Shown: in pieces, positions 9,188-20,937 of the stretch
How the letters are laid out: every line of letters begins with the position of its first letter
Position numbering within the stretch: position 1 is the stretch's first letter
Source: Armillaria gallica
Lineage: Eukaryota; Basidiomycota; Agaricomycetes; Agaricales; Physalacriaceae
Assembly: GCA_037576215.1 (NCBI GenBank)
Contig: JBANDB010000013.1
Location: 248,001 to 312,000, forward strand
Reading direction: 5' to 3'
Length of the DNA: 64,000 nt
Position numbers and translations under genes: made by a program
The notes under the pieces: generated by a model
Databases searched by the model: none
What the model was told of the DNA's origin: nothing
The model's input: the letters and a program-made list of their open reading frames with translations, nothing else

Positions 9188-10846
9188 GTGCGCAAAAGGG
9201 CAAGCAATGATGTATTGCAGAGAGAACAGACGTGTATCAAGTACCAGAGTCTCCCTCAAGTCACACTCTCAGCCCTCGCTGAGACCGGCCGAGCAGAATC
9301 AACCATTACAGTACCGAAGCAACGGTCCTACACTGGTAGAAAGCCTGTCATACGATCCGCTCTGGCTGATACTCCCTGCATCGACTTTGGTATTCACGGG
9401 GTCTTGAAGAAGCTCAATGCCACACTTGGCACCTCATATACTCTGAACATTTCCATCCTGCGCTCGGTTCTCGAATCCTTCATCACACAAAATTACGACT
9501 TTGGCGCGGTCTACACCAATATACGCCCTTATTGGTATGATCTGACCACTATCAGATACCTCGGGGAAACATGGTACCGGCACCGGGAGATGCGACAACA
9601 TATCCTTGCGAATAACATGATCTCCGGTGAAAATATTCCACCCCGGCGCATTTGGGATCTGTATGCTAACCGGGTGGTGCCATTCTGGGTCGCCTTCGAA
9701 TATCCATGGCCGATATCGCATGCGTGGGTGTCTGACGAGGAGCGCATGATTGTGTGGACGCCTATCAATGGATTTGAATGGCCCGTGCCGATCCCCGAAG
9801 ATGCAAACCTTGATCTCATCCGAATTGAGATGTTGAACCTTGGAGCAGAGTACGTGTGGTTGGATGTTCTGTGTTTGAGGCAAGAGAGTGGGAAGAGAGA
9901 AGATCTGCGCAAAGAAGAGTGGAAGGTCGACGTGCCTACCATTGGATCTATCTATCGCAACGCGATGGTGGTGTATTATCTCAGCGGATTAGGTCGGCCT
10001 TTTTGTTTGCAGCCGGGAGACTTGGAAAGTGAGCGGTGTTGGTTCAGACGTGCGTGGACGCTGCAGGAAGTCAGCAATAACTCGGTAATTGGAGGGGAGA
10101 CTGACAATCACTGGGCCATGGAAACATCCGTACGATTGATATTCAAGAGAGAACTACAAGCGTTGCAGACGATGACCAGACGGGGCGTCTTTAACGTCCT
10201 GTGGCAGATGCGGAATCGCGTATCGACTAAGCCTCTGGATAAAGTCGCGGGCTTGGCATACGTTCTCTCCGCAAGGTCTATCCCGATATACGACGAGACA
10301 CAATCCGAAGAGGATGCCTGGGTAGCACTCGTGGATGTTATGCCCAAGCTGTATCTGCAGGAATTGCTTCTATATCCTGAGCCTGGGAACGGTTGCAAAC
10401 TTTGGCGACCGTCATGGAGCCAGGTAATGGCGGGGACACTTCCGTCGTTTGGTGGGATTACCCGGACTTATGAAGTCGTTCGGACGGGGGAGCTAGAAGG
10501 CGACTGGTATGAAGGTCCCTGTATAAAGTCAGGCAACGTACGAGGATTGGCCGATATATCAAACGAAGGGATACCTCAACAGGGAGAGTTGGCGATTAAA
10601 GACTTCACCGGCGCACCCCATACATTCAAGATATCTGCCAATCATGCATACCTGATACCTGATGGGTCATATACACTTATATGCAGCAACTATTTTTCCG
10701 ACTTCTCAGAACATTGGGTCGTCGGTCGGCAAAGACGGGATGGGAAATTTGCGAAGTTGTCAGTGATCCGTGTGGCGGATCGTAAAGAAAGACGGAGGCT
10801 TTATGATCTTCGTGTTGCGGAACGCTGTAAAATATTTCTTTGCTGA
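9188..10846 (+). CDS. HET-domain protein (heterokaryon incompatibility type)
   Basis: One uninterrupted frame of about 552 codons, following the TGA at 9185-9187. HET proteins act in nonself recognition and trigger a cell-death reaction when incompatible fungal strains fuse; the HET module is a TIR-like fold. Visible HET blocks, counted from codon 9188, are EYVWLDVLCLRQ (about residues 221-232), the IGSIYRNAMVVYYLSG block (252-267) and CWFRRAWTLQEV (284-295). The following region (NVLWQMRNRVSTKPLDKVAGLAYVL) is also typical of the family. The frame opens with GTG, not ATG, and the next in-frame Met is near residue 135, so the true N-terminus must come from an upstream exon; AG sites such as GTATTGCAG at about 9208-9216 are candidate acceptors. 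No nucleotide-binding or repeat domain follows, so the architecture is HET-only. The stated start is therefore only the edge of the open frame. Confidence 0.85.
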   Translation: MRKRASNDVLQREQTCIKYQSLPQVTLSALAETGRAESTITVPKQRSYTGRKPVIRSALADTPCIDFGIHGVLKKLNATLGTSYTLNISILRSVLESFITQNYDFGAVYTNIRPYWYDLTTIRYLGETWYRHREMRQHILANNMISGENIPPRRIWDLYANRVVPFWVAFEYPWPISHAWVSDEERMIVWTPINGFEWPVPIPEDANLDLIRIEMLNLGAEYVWLDVLCLRQESGKREDLRKEEWKVDVPTIGSIYRNAMVVYYLSGLGRPFCLQPGDLESERCWFRRAWTLQEVSNNSVIGGETDNHWAMETSVRLIFKRELQALQTMTRRGVFNVLWQMRNRVSTKPLDKVAGLAYVLSARSIPIYDETQSEEDAWVALVDVMPKLYLQELLLYPEPGNGCKLWRPSWSQVMAGTLPSFGGITRTYEVVRTGELEGDWYEGPCIKSGNVRGLADISNEGIPQQGELAIKDFTGAPHTFKISANHAYLIPDGSYTLICSNYFSDFSEHWVVGRQRRDGKFAKLSVIRVADRKERRRLYDLRVAERCKIFLC

Positions 10847-13138
10847 TTTGATCAGGTTCGTAGTTAGCGCGATTCCAGTGGTGGAGATGGGACGGAGAAC
10901 AGCGCTGGGACGTCTTTTAGATGTGGAAAAGGTCCCAATAGTGCCGAGTTCGTTTCTGTCTCTCAGCCTACCTTTCTCTTCCTATGCCGCGATTTACAGC
11001 CGCTTAAAGTTTGATCAGACAATGACTCTCGACATGAAAATGTAAAGTCGAGCTTACGGGGAACGATAGGCGAGATGTCTCAAAACTCGCGTCTTTCCAT
11101 CCGTGCCCTTACTCGCCATGTATTAATTCGGCCTACTAACGGGTATCTCATTAACAAACAAGGCATATCTAACAGCAAACTCTCTGACGCTGGATATTCG
11201 GCCTTCTGATGTCTCAACGATAAGGATGTTCACGTTCTTAGTTGTTGAATGCTCCAATAAAAGTCGCGACATATGCGTAAATCTGCGTCTTCGATCAACT
11301 TTTGCTCACCTCCTCCTTGAAACCTCGATCAGATCTTCTTAGGCTGAAGTGTGGTTCTTTTAACTCCACGACAGCTATCTTCACCCACTATGCACGAACA
11401 TAGTCCATCCTTAAACTTGGACGTAAAAATGGATATATGAGCCTTGTCCTTGCTCTCGGCGATCGTTTGTCTTCTCTCCAGATCCGGACACTGGAAACAA
11501 GTTTGATAAGAAAATGCTCGGGACTATCTCTTACTATCACCCCTTTGATAAGTAAGTGCGCTCGATGTTCTCCGGAGATCGAGGGAGGCGACTGTGTTCC
11601 AGGGAGTGTAGTGGAACGATCCAATCTATTTCAATGTCTAAAGCTGTATCTCTCTCTGTGGTTGAGGGATGTTGTTAGGTTTGAAGTTGTGTCGGACGGC
11701 GTTCCGTATCATTTGGTACCCCACGGGCCAAGAGCAAAAGCATCCTAGGTGATCGGGTGACGCGCTACCCCTTATAAGGGAAAATCCGCAGGACTCGGGC
11801 TGTACGATAATGGTGGTGGTGTAGCGCAGTGGTGTTTTATTTTATGACGAGGATGCATGATGACCATTCCTTGATCTATAGCCAGTTACACTGCTGGTAC
11901 TATGTCGTTTGGGAGTGTGATGAAGCTGGCTACGTCGGTCAGCTTGAGAATCCTTGGAGTCCGGGGACGATAATTTAGCCAGACCCCGCGTCGAGAATAG
12001 GGGGGAGGAATAAATGAGTAGGCTTTTAGGCTCCGTTTCTTCGCTATAATTAAATGATCGACCCGATCCCCGTCACGTCCGTCGTCGTTCCGGCAGTGTC
12101 CCCAGTGAGACAACGATTTGCGCGCTAGTTCAGGGCACGATCCAGTGGTGGGACGGATGCAATAGATACACGGAAGAGAGGGGAAAATCCGAGAGAGAAA
12201 AAGAACTGAACGTGAAGGAACGGGATGATAAGGTCGCTGCGCAGCGCAACTTACATTTGTGGGGGGATTTCTACTCACGTGGTTCGGAAGCCTGGTGGAG
12301 AGGCCAATAGAACGCGTAGGATTAACGGTGAACAAAAGGGGGGTCGTTATGGAATCTTTTCAGTGATCGAGAGTAGCGGTATCTTCAATCTTGGACTGAA
12401 TAGAACGGAAAATCTCGGGTGCCATGTCAGACAATTCTAGGAGTCAAAAAAGCTCTCGAGGCGGACCGCCTGAGACTTGTTTTACCCGGAGATAAGGAAA
12501 CGAAGTCCTTCGATGTAACATGTAAGGTTTAGGTTTTTGGGTTGGACTATTGAATTATCACATTTCGACAGTTTATGCCATCCTTGATGAAGTGACTTTT
12601 GGCAGGATTGGCAAATGATGACATAATTTTTTTGAGTGAAAGATGGGGACGGCGGGCAGGGCAGGGCGGTACCGACAATGAGAAGGGTTGGTTCTCGTTT
12701 TGGGACATGATCATGCATGAATCGGGACATTTAAGACATAAAAGGAAACTGGTTCGGCTCGGAGCTAGAGATCAACGCATCAATATTTGACGGTAGCGCC
12801 TTGTTCCTGCCTTCAACCCTCTATCTTGAAAGCGATACAGTACGTGCCTGCATTACCGCTCGCAATTCTATACTATGCGGTCGGGAAACACAGCGCCAAA
12901 GAATACCAAAGCATCAGGTGGCGCGGTCGATCACATCCGCGCGAATTGGAGGCCAGTAAATTGGAAATAAAACTTGAAATACGCTGAAATGAAGATTAGA
13001 TTGGAGATTGATGCAGCCAAGTTGACAATTAATCCTTCTTCATCTTTTTTTGGACCTGTTCCGTCATGAAATCCCGCCCAATAATAATCCACCCTTATTA
13101 CGACCTTAATCTGATTTTTTCCCCATTCCCTCCACGAC
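10847..13138. other. Long intergenic region, no gene recognised
   Basis: About 2.3 kb with only short frames; the longest (11886-12335, minus) looks random, with no domain or splice support. The last 150 bases before 13139 are CT-rich and AT-rich, as expected for the promoter and 5' UTR of the zinc finger gene. A 13-base near-perfect palindrome, AGGCGGACCGCCT, occurs near 12458 and may be chance. Confidence 0.4.
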
Positions 13139-14679
13139 ATGTCTTTACCCGCCAGTCCGACCTTCACTGCTCCTTCTCCCTACTCTTCATCTTCTTCAGT
13201 CGATACTCCTCTTGACATCGTCTCCAACGACGAGCACCACCATACCGCCGTCGTTGCTTCTACCATGGCTGCCTATTCACCTTACACTGGCACCACCCAG
13301 CAGCTCTACGCAGGCCAGAACGACCTCGTTTATCCTGACCATGATTACTATCACTCTATGATGGCCTGGACGTCGCCAGTCGCGAAGAAACAGCAGGTGC
13401 CGCAGGGGCCGTATCATTCGCAGCAGCAGCAAATGCCCAACAACCCGTTGTCCCTCTTCATTCCCAACGGCCACCACCACCACCATCAACAGCAGGAGCA
13501 GCCTTCGCCTGTTGACGAATGGCAGTCGCACCAGCAGTTCTCCCAGGCGCAATCGCATGCCCTCGGTATGCCACACGTTGGCCATTATTCTCGCGTCAAA
13601 CAAGAGGATCTTTCTTCGTATCAGACTCAGCAGAATTCTCATGGACATATGTACGGTCTACCAACTCAGCAGCAGCAGCTTCCTCCCCACTCTGCGTCGT
13701 ACGCCAACCTTATGTACTATGGACTTCATGAGGGCTACGTCCATCCTTCCGAGCTATCTCCCACCGACTCGCCTGTCTCCCCGCTCCAGATGGAGTACTC
13801 TCACAGCCACGATAGCGCCTCTGATTCTCATGGTCAGCAGCAGCAGATAAACGTCGCTTGCGACCCGCGATTCGTTTCCGGGGAGCCTCATCAAGGTGAG
13901 GAGCGGTCGCACTTGACCGACGGAGACGATGCAGACGCAGAGGGAGACGACGATATCGATGCGAAGGCAGACGAGGAGGTAGCTGATAACGACGACGATG
14001 CGTATGAGGAAGATTTTGACGATGCAGACTACGACGACGACCGGGACGGGGAGTATATTTTGCGTCGCGCCAGGCGCCCCTCCGCTTCTCCTGCCAAACG
14101 CAACTTGCGTGCTCGCACGGTCTCAGAGCGGTATAGCCCTTACGCTTATCCATCGCCTACATACACAAACCCACTCGGTATCAGCACCCGTCCCAGACGT
14201 ACTATCTCCAATGCTACTGATTCGTCCGTTGCATCATCGGAGTCTTCTTCGTCTGCCTACCCGCCTCTGCCTTTCCAGGCCCCTCGGCGCCGGTCTCGGT
14301 CCACGACAAGCCTCCCGGTCCCAGTTCCAGTCCCGAACCTGACAAAAAAGTCGCGTGGACGCCGTGTGCCTACTATCTCTTCTCTGGACTACTCACGGCG
14401 TGGGGAGGCCGCAGAGGATGTGAAGGGCGCAAGGGTTCACACCTGCAAGGTGGCAGGTTGCGGCAAGTGTTTCGCTCGAGGCGAACACTTGAAGAGACAT
14501 GTCCGTAGCATCCATACTTATGAGAAACGTGGGTCTATCTCCTTCATCTGTGCCTTGGCACCATTCTTACGACCTTCTTTGCAGCGCACAAGTGTCCCTA
14601 CCCAGGTTGTGGCAAGGACTTCAGCCGCCACGATAATCTCGGTCAACACATGCGAGTTCATAAGGATTATCGGGGTTAA
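13139..14679 (+). CDS. C2H2 zinc finger transcription factor, Msn2/Msn4-like
   Basis: Exon 1 is 13139-14528 and exon 2 is 14585-14679, joined across a 56-base GTGGGT...TTGCAG intron to give 494 residues. The N-terminal part is low complexity: Ser/Pro, Gln and His runs, then an acidic block (about residues 255-305), likely an activation region. Two adjacent C2H2 fingers end the protein: HTCKVAGCGKCFARGEHLKR plus HVRSIH, then, across the splice, the linker TYEKP and HKCPYPGCGKDFSRHDNLGQ plus HMRVH, ending KDYRG. Paired C-terminal fingers with R-E-R and R-D-N recognition positions resemble the Msn2/Msn4 stress-response factors that bind AGGGG elements. Splicing restores the canonical inter-finger linker; an unspliced reading would lose finger 2. 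Target genes cannot be told from here. Confidence 0.88.
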
Positions 14680-14997
14680 TTTAAACTCGCGACTGGGTTT
14701 ACCATACAACATACCCTCCGTTATTTTGGATTTCGGTTCTCCTGCCTACGTGCTCCTTCCTTCGCGGTTTCAAGTTTGGGTATACCCTTTCGTGGTTGGT
14801 TGTGGTTTTTATTGTTTATTATTATTATAAATTTACCATACACGTCGTACGCGTCCTCTCGTTATCCCCCACCTCTCGCTTAGTTTCTTTGTAGTTTAAA
14901 AACTCTACTTGACCGTTACTTTCACCGGTACCGGCTTGTTATTATCATACGTAGTATATTACCTACATACTTGTTTTTGTAGTGTATCACGGTTATC

Positions 14998-15003
14998 AAT
15001 AAA
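14998..15003 (+). terminator. Poly(A) signal of the zinc finger gene
   Basis: AATAAA about 320 bases downstream of the TAA stop, in an AT-rich 3' UTR, shortly before GC content rises again. Confidence 0.5.
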
Positions 15004-15009
15004 TGCCAA

Positions 15010-16988
15010 TCAGTCAATCATCCTGTCTGCTTTCACCCTGACGCCGATCGTGCCTTGCGTTTGAATCGGCATTATTGGCGAGGGGAAATCAACAACGCTG
15101 GCAAGCTTTGGTAGGCTTTGGTCAAGTTGAAATATGGAATGTCGCATATGAGAACAGGCACTAACGCTCGGTTTTTGTCATGACGACTTCAGATAGACGG
15201 GTGCGGATAATTCACAAGGCACACAAACGCAGGATCCGAGTGAAAAAATGTGAAATACGACGTTTGGTTGGGTGTTGGACGGAGATGGGCTGTACCCGTG
15301 ATCGTTCAACTGGAGCAGGAGGGAGTGCCACTGACTGAGGCTGCGCGAGTTCGGAACCGTTGGTAATCATGGTTCGAAACGGGTCCTTATCTCCAAACTT
15401 CAAACGTCATGCTCCGCTATCATGAGAGGCCCTTTTACCCGGACGGAAAAATGGTTAACCATGCTAGCTTATCAGAAGGAGAATTTGGCATGATTTTTTT
15501 TTTCTGCTCCCATTTACTTACCGAGTTTAGATCCAAGCGGATAGCTGAGATGACGGAATTCGGCCTCCAGATTACAGCCCGAGTCAGAGTCCGAGGTGTG
15601 TCTAGAGCGCCGAGGGTGGGTCGAATCCATGTTTTATTAACCGGGCCTGAGAGAGGACGGAGTCTGTTGTGAGTACCAGGGCGTGCTCGGGAAATGAAAT
15701 ATAGTGGTGCGTGATGTAGAAATTTTTACCGTAGAGGCCGCTCAGTGCCAAAGTTTGGAGTCAAATCGTTTGGACTAGCAGGCGAAGCTAAAGCTCCGGG
15801 GTGCCTTGACCATTCTTGTTTTTCCCTAGTCGAGCGCGGATCTGTGTCGGTTTAGCTTAGTGCGAGATCGAAGGAAGGGTAATTTGTCTACATACCTTTT
15901 CTGAGTATCTATGACACAGCTGCGAGTGAGACTAGAAGCTCCTTCCCACTGATCTTATTCTCGGAAAATGTTTGCAATACGCATCATGACTGCTGACTTG
16001 TCTGAGTATGAAGTTTTGTAAATTGTGGCGGATGGAAACTCACTAAGAATAATTTGCAATAACCCGGGGATGGTCCTGGATGGATGCAGGAAGGGACATG
16101 TCCGGTGTTGTTAGATCTCTTTTGCGGAAGTCCATGGTGATGCCATGATGGCCTACTACCCCTTCAGTTCTGGTTTCAGAGGTGATGCAAGATGGCCCCA
16201 TGATGATGTTTGAAACGAAGGTATGGGGCGCTAGACTTTCCATGTAATAAATGAAGGTGGGTTCTGATGTTTTGATGATCTTAACAGTCAAATGCGCCTT
16301 TGACAAGACAGACAGACAGTCCGCTATTGTTTGTTACAATGAATCGAGACCGGCATATAGTGGGAGCCTAGAGAGATCATCCGAGTATATATTGTGGACA
16401 GCCATCTTGTTGCAGATATTTTGGGACCTTATTATTATCCAGGACAGAGCTGTCGTCGAATTCAAGCGTAAAATCATTTTGATTATGACTTTCAATGATG
16501 GTAGTTGTGATGGGCCTATTGATGATCAGAGATCAATCACGGTATCTTAGTAAGGTGTTTCTTTACCAGGTTCTTCGGTCGGGAGTCGCGCGCCCTTGGG
16601 TTCAGACACAAGAGACGCGATGCAGGACCACGTGGTATCGTAGGATCCGAGTCGCCCAAAATCAAGAGACACTGCCAGAGCTGCCAGCATCACGTCACGC
16701 TGGAGGTCTCAGGTCAAAGGACAGACGTCGTTTCAAACATTACTTAACAGTCCCGACGCCAATTCTATTTTTCCTGATTTTTTGTCATAAATTGTGACTG
16801 GATCTGGCTGGAGGTACGAATATGAACGGTCAAGTCCAAATTGGGAATTGTGGCGCGAAAATGGAAATAGGTTCTATTTCTGGAACTAGCGTTCCTTCTT
16901 CCTTCACTACTTTCACTTGCAGGCCAAGTTTTTTCATTTTTCTTCATCGCTCTGGAAGCATTACATCCTACAGAACAAGAGCAGTCTA
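15010..16988. other. Intergenic region, no gene recognised
   Basis: Short frames only. Nothing between the poly(A) signal of the zinc finger gene and the membrane protein gene shows a domain, an inverted repeat or a tandem repeat that I could support. The part nearest 16989 is presumably the promoter and 5' leader of the next gene. Confidence 0.4.
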
Positions 16989-18851
16989 ATGCCTCATATC
17001 ACATCCTATCATGTGCGAATTCAGCCTCGCGACAGCGTTGTTCTCTCTCCTGGCGGGCAGATGTCTGTGGTTGGTGAAGAAGCAGACGCCCAGGGCGCGT
17101 TCCAGTATCCATCGAGCGTTTCAACGCCTTTGTCGAGCTCTGTATCTTTGGCGAGCACTAGTTTGAGTTCTTCCAGCGCGACGACGGCGCCCAATTCTTC
17201 GACGAGTTCTGTGATCAGTCCAACCACGCCTAGTTCTTCCAGCACTATGGCGACTTCATCTTCATCGCCTTCCGTGGACTCTGTATCTTCGTCGTCATCT
17301 TCCTTCTCGTCGAGCTCGGATTCATCCTCAGCGAGCGTGTCAGTAGCTTCTTCGACGAGCGTGTCTTCTGCGGCTATAACCTCGACTTCTTCGTCGACAG
17401 AAAGTTCCACAGCAGCCCCGACGAGCTCGTTTCCGTCTACGACTGAGACAGCCTCAACTACGTCCTCTACGACGCCTCCTGTCCTCGCTGCTCCGACTAT
17501 GTCGCCATCCAGTACAAATTACGCTACTATCTCAACTCACAGCCCGCCTTTCTACGTTGGCGTCATCTTTGGAACTATTGTGGCTATCGCCGTTCTTGCA
17601 GCTCTTGTTGCATGGTATTTTCGTATGAAGAGCGACCGCAGGAAGCGCGATGACCTCTTAAACGTTACCTGGGCTAATAACAACGCACTGGAAGACTGGC
17701 AGACGAACGGCGGTCTCTGGGAGCCAAGAGGAGATCGTGATGTCGGAGAACCCAAGAGGGGCATGAGTTTCATTGGACATCCCACGTTGTTGACGACAGA
17801 AGGGTTGGGCGCGTCCGTCAGTAACGCGTTGACTTCACCTATATGGTCTATGCCACCCCCACCTCCTCCGGTTGCAGCGGCGTATCCTTATCAACCCTCG
17901 CCGGTTCCTTCTGCGCGAGCTACACCAGTTCCTTCAATGCGGGCCACACCAATCCCTGTTTTACGCGAGAGCATTGCGTATCCTTTGCCTCTTCCTTCCC
18001 AGAACGTGCTCCCTCTCCCTGAAGCCGTGTTTCGCACAACAAGTCCTCATTCCTTTGCACCGCTGCAGGTCCAGTCGAGCCTAGCGGCAAGTTCCCTGAC
18101 ATACCCTTCTACCACATACGCATCGTCATGCAACTCACGGACGGAACTTCTCCCACGCGAGTTTGGTACGCCGAGACAAGCCATGGACCGGCCGAGATTC
18201 CTGAGCCTAGAGAGTGGACGGGGACTGAGGGTGCCGTGGCGAAGACAGGACTCGGGACAAGGCGGATGGGTCAATATGGACTCGGTGGGAGCGCATCACG
18301 AGGTGATGGAAACTCACAATCAAGATCCTCCTCCTGCGGCTATCCAAGGTTCAAATGTCGGAGGATGGACTGCGTCGTTGAGGACGAATATATTGAATGC
18401 TCTGGGTAGCGTCATGCCTGCCTCTTCTCCCTGGGTACCTGCTTCAGATCATCTCACACCTGCGCCTCTGATGAGGAAGGAAAAAAATGAAGGGCAGTGG
18501 ACGTCATTTTTCGGGGGGGAGCTGATCGGTGATCCGGATTGGGCCTCTGATGTAGAAGCAAAGCTTGATTCGAATGTAGCCGGATTGACTGTCTCGCGAA
18601 CGGGTACGTTGGCAGAGTACAAGGGAGGGGATCATGCATTTTCGCCGAACCTGTCGAGGGAGACGACGGTAGTTCAGAGCCAGTCCGTGTCCAGGGCCGG
18701 ATCGGCAGTTAGTGCGAGGTACCCTAAGAAGGCCAAGGTGACACGGCTGGGCTCAAGTGCCAGTGGGTATTCAGTGAAGAGCACGCTGACGGACGGGGAG
18801 GAGGCGGTTCGGCGCGCTCTGGCAGAAAGACGAAAAGGACATGATTTATAG
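16989..18851 (+). CDS. Ser/Thr-rich single-pass membrane protein (Wsc/Mid2-like layout)
   Basis: A long open frame with a roughly 150-residue domain almost entirely Ser, Thr, Ala and Pro (about 17115-17530), one transmembrane segment (YVGVIFGTIVAIAVLAALVA, about 17553-17612) followed by the basic stop-transfer WYFRMKSDRRKR, and a cytoplasmic tail of about 400 residues with proline-rich parts. This layout matches heavily O-mannosylated fungal wall-stress sensors, but no WSC cysteine motif is present, so the sensor role is inference. The first ATG in frame is 16989, yet no signal peptide follows it. A hydrophobic leader (MCEFSLATALFSLLAG) starts at ATG 17011 in the +1 frame, suggesting unrecognised splicing or a small indel. 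The tail is intact to the TAG at 18849-18851. Confidence 0.65.
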   Translation: MPHITSYHVRIQPRDSVVLSPGGQMSVVGEEADAQGAFQYPSSVSTPLSSSVSLASTSLSSSSATTAPNSSTSSVISPTTPSSSSTMATSSSSPSVDSVSSSSSSFSSSSDSSSASVSVASSTSVSSAAITSTSSSTESSTAAPTSSFPSTTETASTTSSTTPPVLAAPTMSPSSTNYATISTHSPPFYVGVIFGTIVAIAVLAALVAWYFRMKSDRRKRDDLLNVTWANNNALEDWQTNGGLWEPRGDRDVGEPKRGMSFIGHPTLLTTEGLGASVSNALTSPIWSMPPPPPPVAAAYPYQPSPVPSARATPVPSMRATPIPVLRESIAYPLPLPSQNVLPLPEAVFRTTSPHSFAPLQVQSSLAASSLTYPSTTYASSCNSRTELLPREFGTPRQAMDRPRFLSLESGRGLRVPWRRQDSGQGGWVNMDSVGAHHEVMETHNQDPPPAAIQGSNVGGWTASLRTNILNALGSVMPASSPWVPASDHLTPAPLMRKEKNEGQWTSFFGGELIGDPDWASDVEAKLDSNVAGLTVSRTGTLAEYKGGDHAFSPNLSRETTVVQSQSVSRAGSAVSARYPKKAKVTRLGSSASGYSVKSTLTDGEEAVRRALAERRKGHDL

Positions 18852-19209
18852 TACCTTGGTCTATTAGATCCTTTTCTGGTTCGCATAGTAATATTTAACA
18901 GAAAAATGACAACAGAAATTTCGGGGAATTCCGATGGAAAATAACATGTGGACATCGATCCACGACTCGTTTTGCCTGGCAGAATTCCCGGAAAGCACAC
19001 ACAGAGTATGGTGCATTGATTTAGGCCAGCAGCAGGCTTCAAAGAGCCCAGAAAGGAGGAGAAATGGAAGACATTTTGAGTAAGGTCGATAGGTTGGAAG
19101 TTTCCTTTTTTGGAAGTCAGATGTAACTACCGGAAATTCAGAACGGCAATCGAAAGAGGGATTCGCTGTTGGGGCTGCTCCGAAAAAGGCAACTTCCAGC
19201 AAGACAACG
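18852..19209. other. Short intergenic spacer
   Basis: Holds the 3' UTR of the membrane protein gene and the promoter of the HPC2-like gene; nothing else is seen. Confidence 0.4.
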
Positions 19210-20937
19210 ATGATGTCGGACGGCGGCGACATTGAAATGCGCTCGTCGTCGCTGTCGCCGGCGCCTCAACAGCCTCCGTCGTCGCCAGAGCCGACGGAGG
19301 CAGACCAGACGCTGGCGGCACCACCACCACCACCAGTCGAGGCGACGCCCAAGAAACCTCGAAGCAAACACCATTCGCCGACGCCGCCCCCGCAGCCGCC
19401 CCTCCACCGCTCCAGACGATCCGGCTGGACATCATGCTCGGGGGCCCAGCAGACTACGAAGTCGATATCTCCTTGATGGCACTGGCAGCAGGCCAGAGAG
19501 TCGACGTCCCAGTGCCAGAGGACAAGGCGGACACGAGTGAAAGCGAACCTGAGCCTGAACCGGAAGGAGAGCTGACTTCCTTGTTCAAGAGGAAAAAGGT
19601 GCCTCTTTATTTATTTGTTCACTCCACATTTGCTGATAACGCTGCAGAGAAAGAGCTACGCACAGGAATACTACGACACAAATGACCCTTTTATTGACGA
19701 CTCGGAGCTTGCAATTGATGAGCGCAAGTTTTTTGCTCAGACAAAACAGCGAGGATTCTATGTTTCTTCTGGTCAGGTTGCCTTGCTCAAGGATACTCCC
19801 AAAGAAAAGTTCGTTGTCGTCGTCGTCGTCGTCGCTGTCATCGCCACTGACCGAATCGAGTCTAGACCTCCGATGAAACCGCGCTCCAAATTGATCCCGA
19901 ACCTCACCGCCAACGTGAATCCTAAATCCGAAGACGGCACCCGCGACTCGCCCATCGCGCTCTACTCCGACTCTGAGCAGGATCCCTCGCAGACGGCTCA
20001 GACGGGGCAGAAGCGGAAACGGTACATCAGCGTCGTGGAGAACGGCAAGAAGCGCAAGGTCGTGGATGTCACGTCGTTTGATCCTAGGCTGCAGGAGTCC
20101 ATCGACGAGCTCAAGGCTGCGATCGCTGCGGAGGACTGGACGAATAAGGGCAAGTTCCCGCCGAATATCAAGCCTGTCCTCGCCAAGGTCGCACTCAAAG
20201 CCGTCGAGCTCAACGAGTACGATGATCATTTCTTCAACCTCATGCCTACGCTGTTCCCTTACAACAAATTCACCATGACCGTGAGTCTGCGTCTTGTGAT
20301 GTTCGGTATCCGACTGACTTGCTTAGAAACTCATCAAACGAACGATCTTCACTGACCATACAGCTATGCTTGCCAAGCGGCAAGAAATTCTTTTGGAGGA
20401 GCTAGCGAAGCAGGCAAAGGCGGGGTTCCCCAAGGCGGAAGAGGACTGGCAGCATGCTGTGGTGGTGTGGGATCGACGGCAGGAGCGACAGCGCCTGGAG
20501 GCCTCGTCGGAGACGCCTGGGACGCGGCCGCCCACGGAGGAACGCGATCGGGAAGGATCACCTCATCAGCCAGGTGAGGGCGGGTCTACCGAAGGAGGCA
20601 CCAAAGAACCGCAGCCGCCGCATAAGAAGTACAGGATGACGGAAAGCATGAAGAATATCGTGTGGGAGCTCGTGTTGCTCAGCAATGAGTGCTGCAGGCT
20701 GGAGAACGAGAAGAAGTGGGTGTGGTCGTTCTCCTGGGTGTTGTGTGTGGCTGATTTTGTTTTAGTCAACTGGAAGGCTCGATTATACAAGTGTCTGAGC
20801 AGGGACTGAGAAAGGTGTTGTATCAGAAGATTGTTGCAGCCTATCCAGAGGGGTGGATGTCGAGTGGCCAGATTAGTCGGGACGTATCTGCCATGAAGAA
20901 GAGGCTCGAGCGAGAGGCTATGGAGACCGGTGAATAG
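19210..20937 (+). CDS. HPC2: HPC2/ubinuclein-like subunit of the HIR histone chaperone complex
   Basis: The HIR complex deposits H3-H4 independently of replication. Exons: 19210-19598, 19648-20280, 20327-20715 and 20766-20937, all with GT...AG introns of 46-50 bases. Two landmark domains are seen. The Hpc2-related (HUN) domain spans the first intron: EYYDTNDPFIDDSELAIDER then FFAQTKQRGFYVSSGQVALL. The ubinuclein middle domain runs from DPRLQESIDELKAAIAAEDW through TMTKLIKRTIFTDHTAML. The conserved block TIRLDIMLGGPADYEVDIS (about 19416-19472) is in a different frame from the ATG at 19210, so exon 1 needs a missed intron or a one-base change; the true start is uncertain. A GTC/TCG trinucleotide run near 19818-19840 encodes a valine stretch in a spot expected to be Lys/Arg-rich. 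Convergent with the XPG nuclease gene. Confidence 0.85.
19818..19840 (+). repeat. GTC/TCG trinucleotide microsatellite inside HPC2
   Basis: About seven tandem GTC units encode consecutive valines. Trinucleotide length changes keep the frame, so this is a likely length polymorphism within the HPC2-like coding exon. Confidence 0.6.

Noticed and set aside
11886..12335. 149-codon minus-strand open frame
   Set aside because: Looks random, with no recognisable motif.
12458..12470. Near-perfect 13-base palindrome AGGCGGACCGCCT
   Set aside because: Isolated, not next to a gene start or end; expected occasionally by chance.
13277..14153. Several long frames overlapping the zinc finger gene
   Set aside because: Shadows of a GC-rich, repeat-rich coding sequence; the plus frame with the spliced fingers explains the region.
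17021..17410. Acidic minus-strand frame opposite the Ser/Thr-rich gene
   Set aside because: It is the reverse shadow of serine codons (TCN, AGC) and not a real acidic protein.
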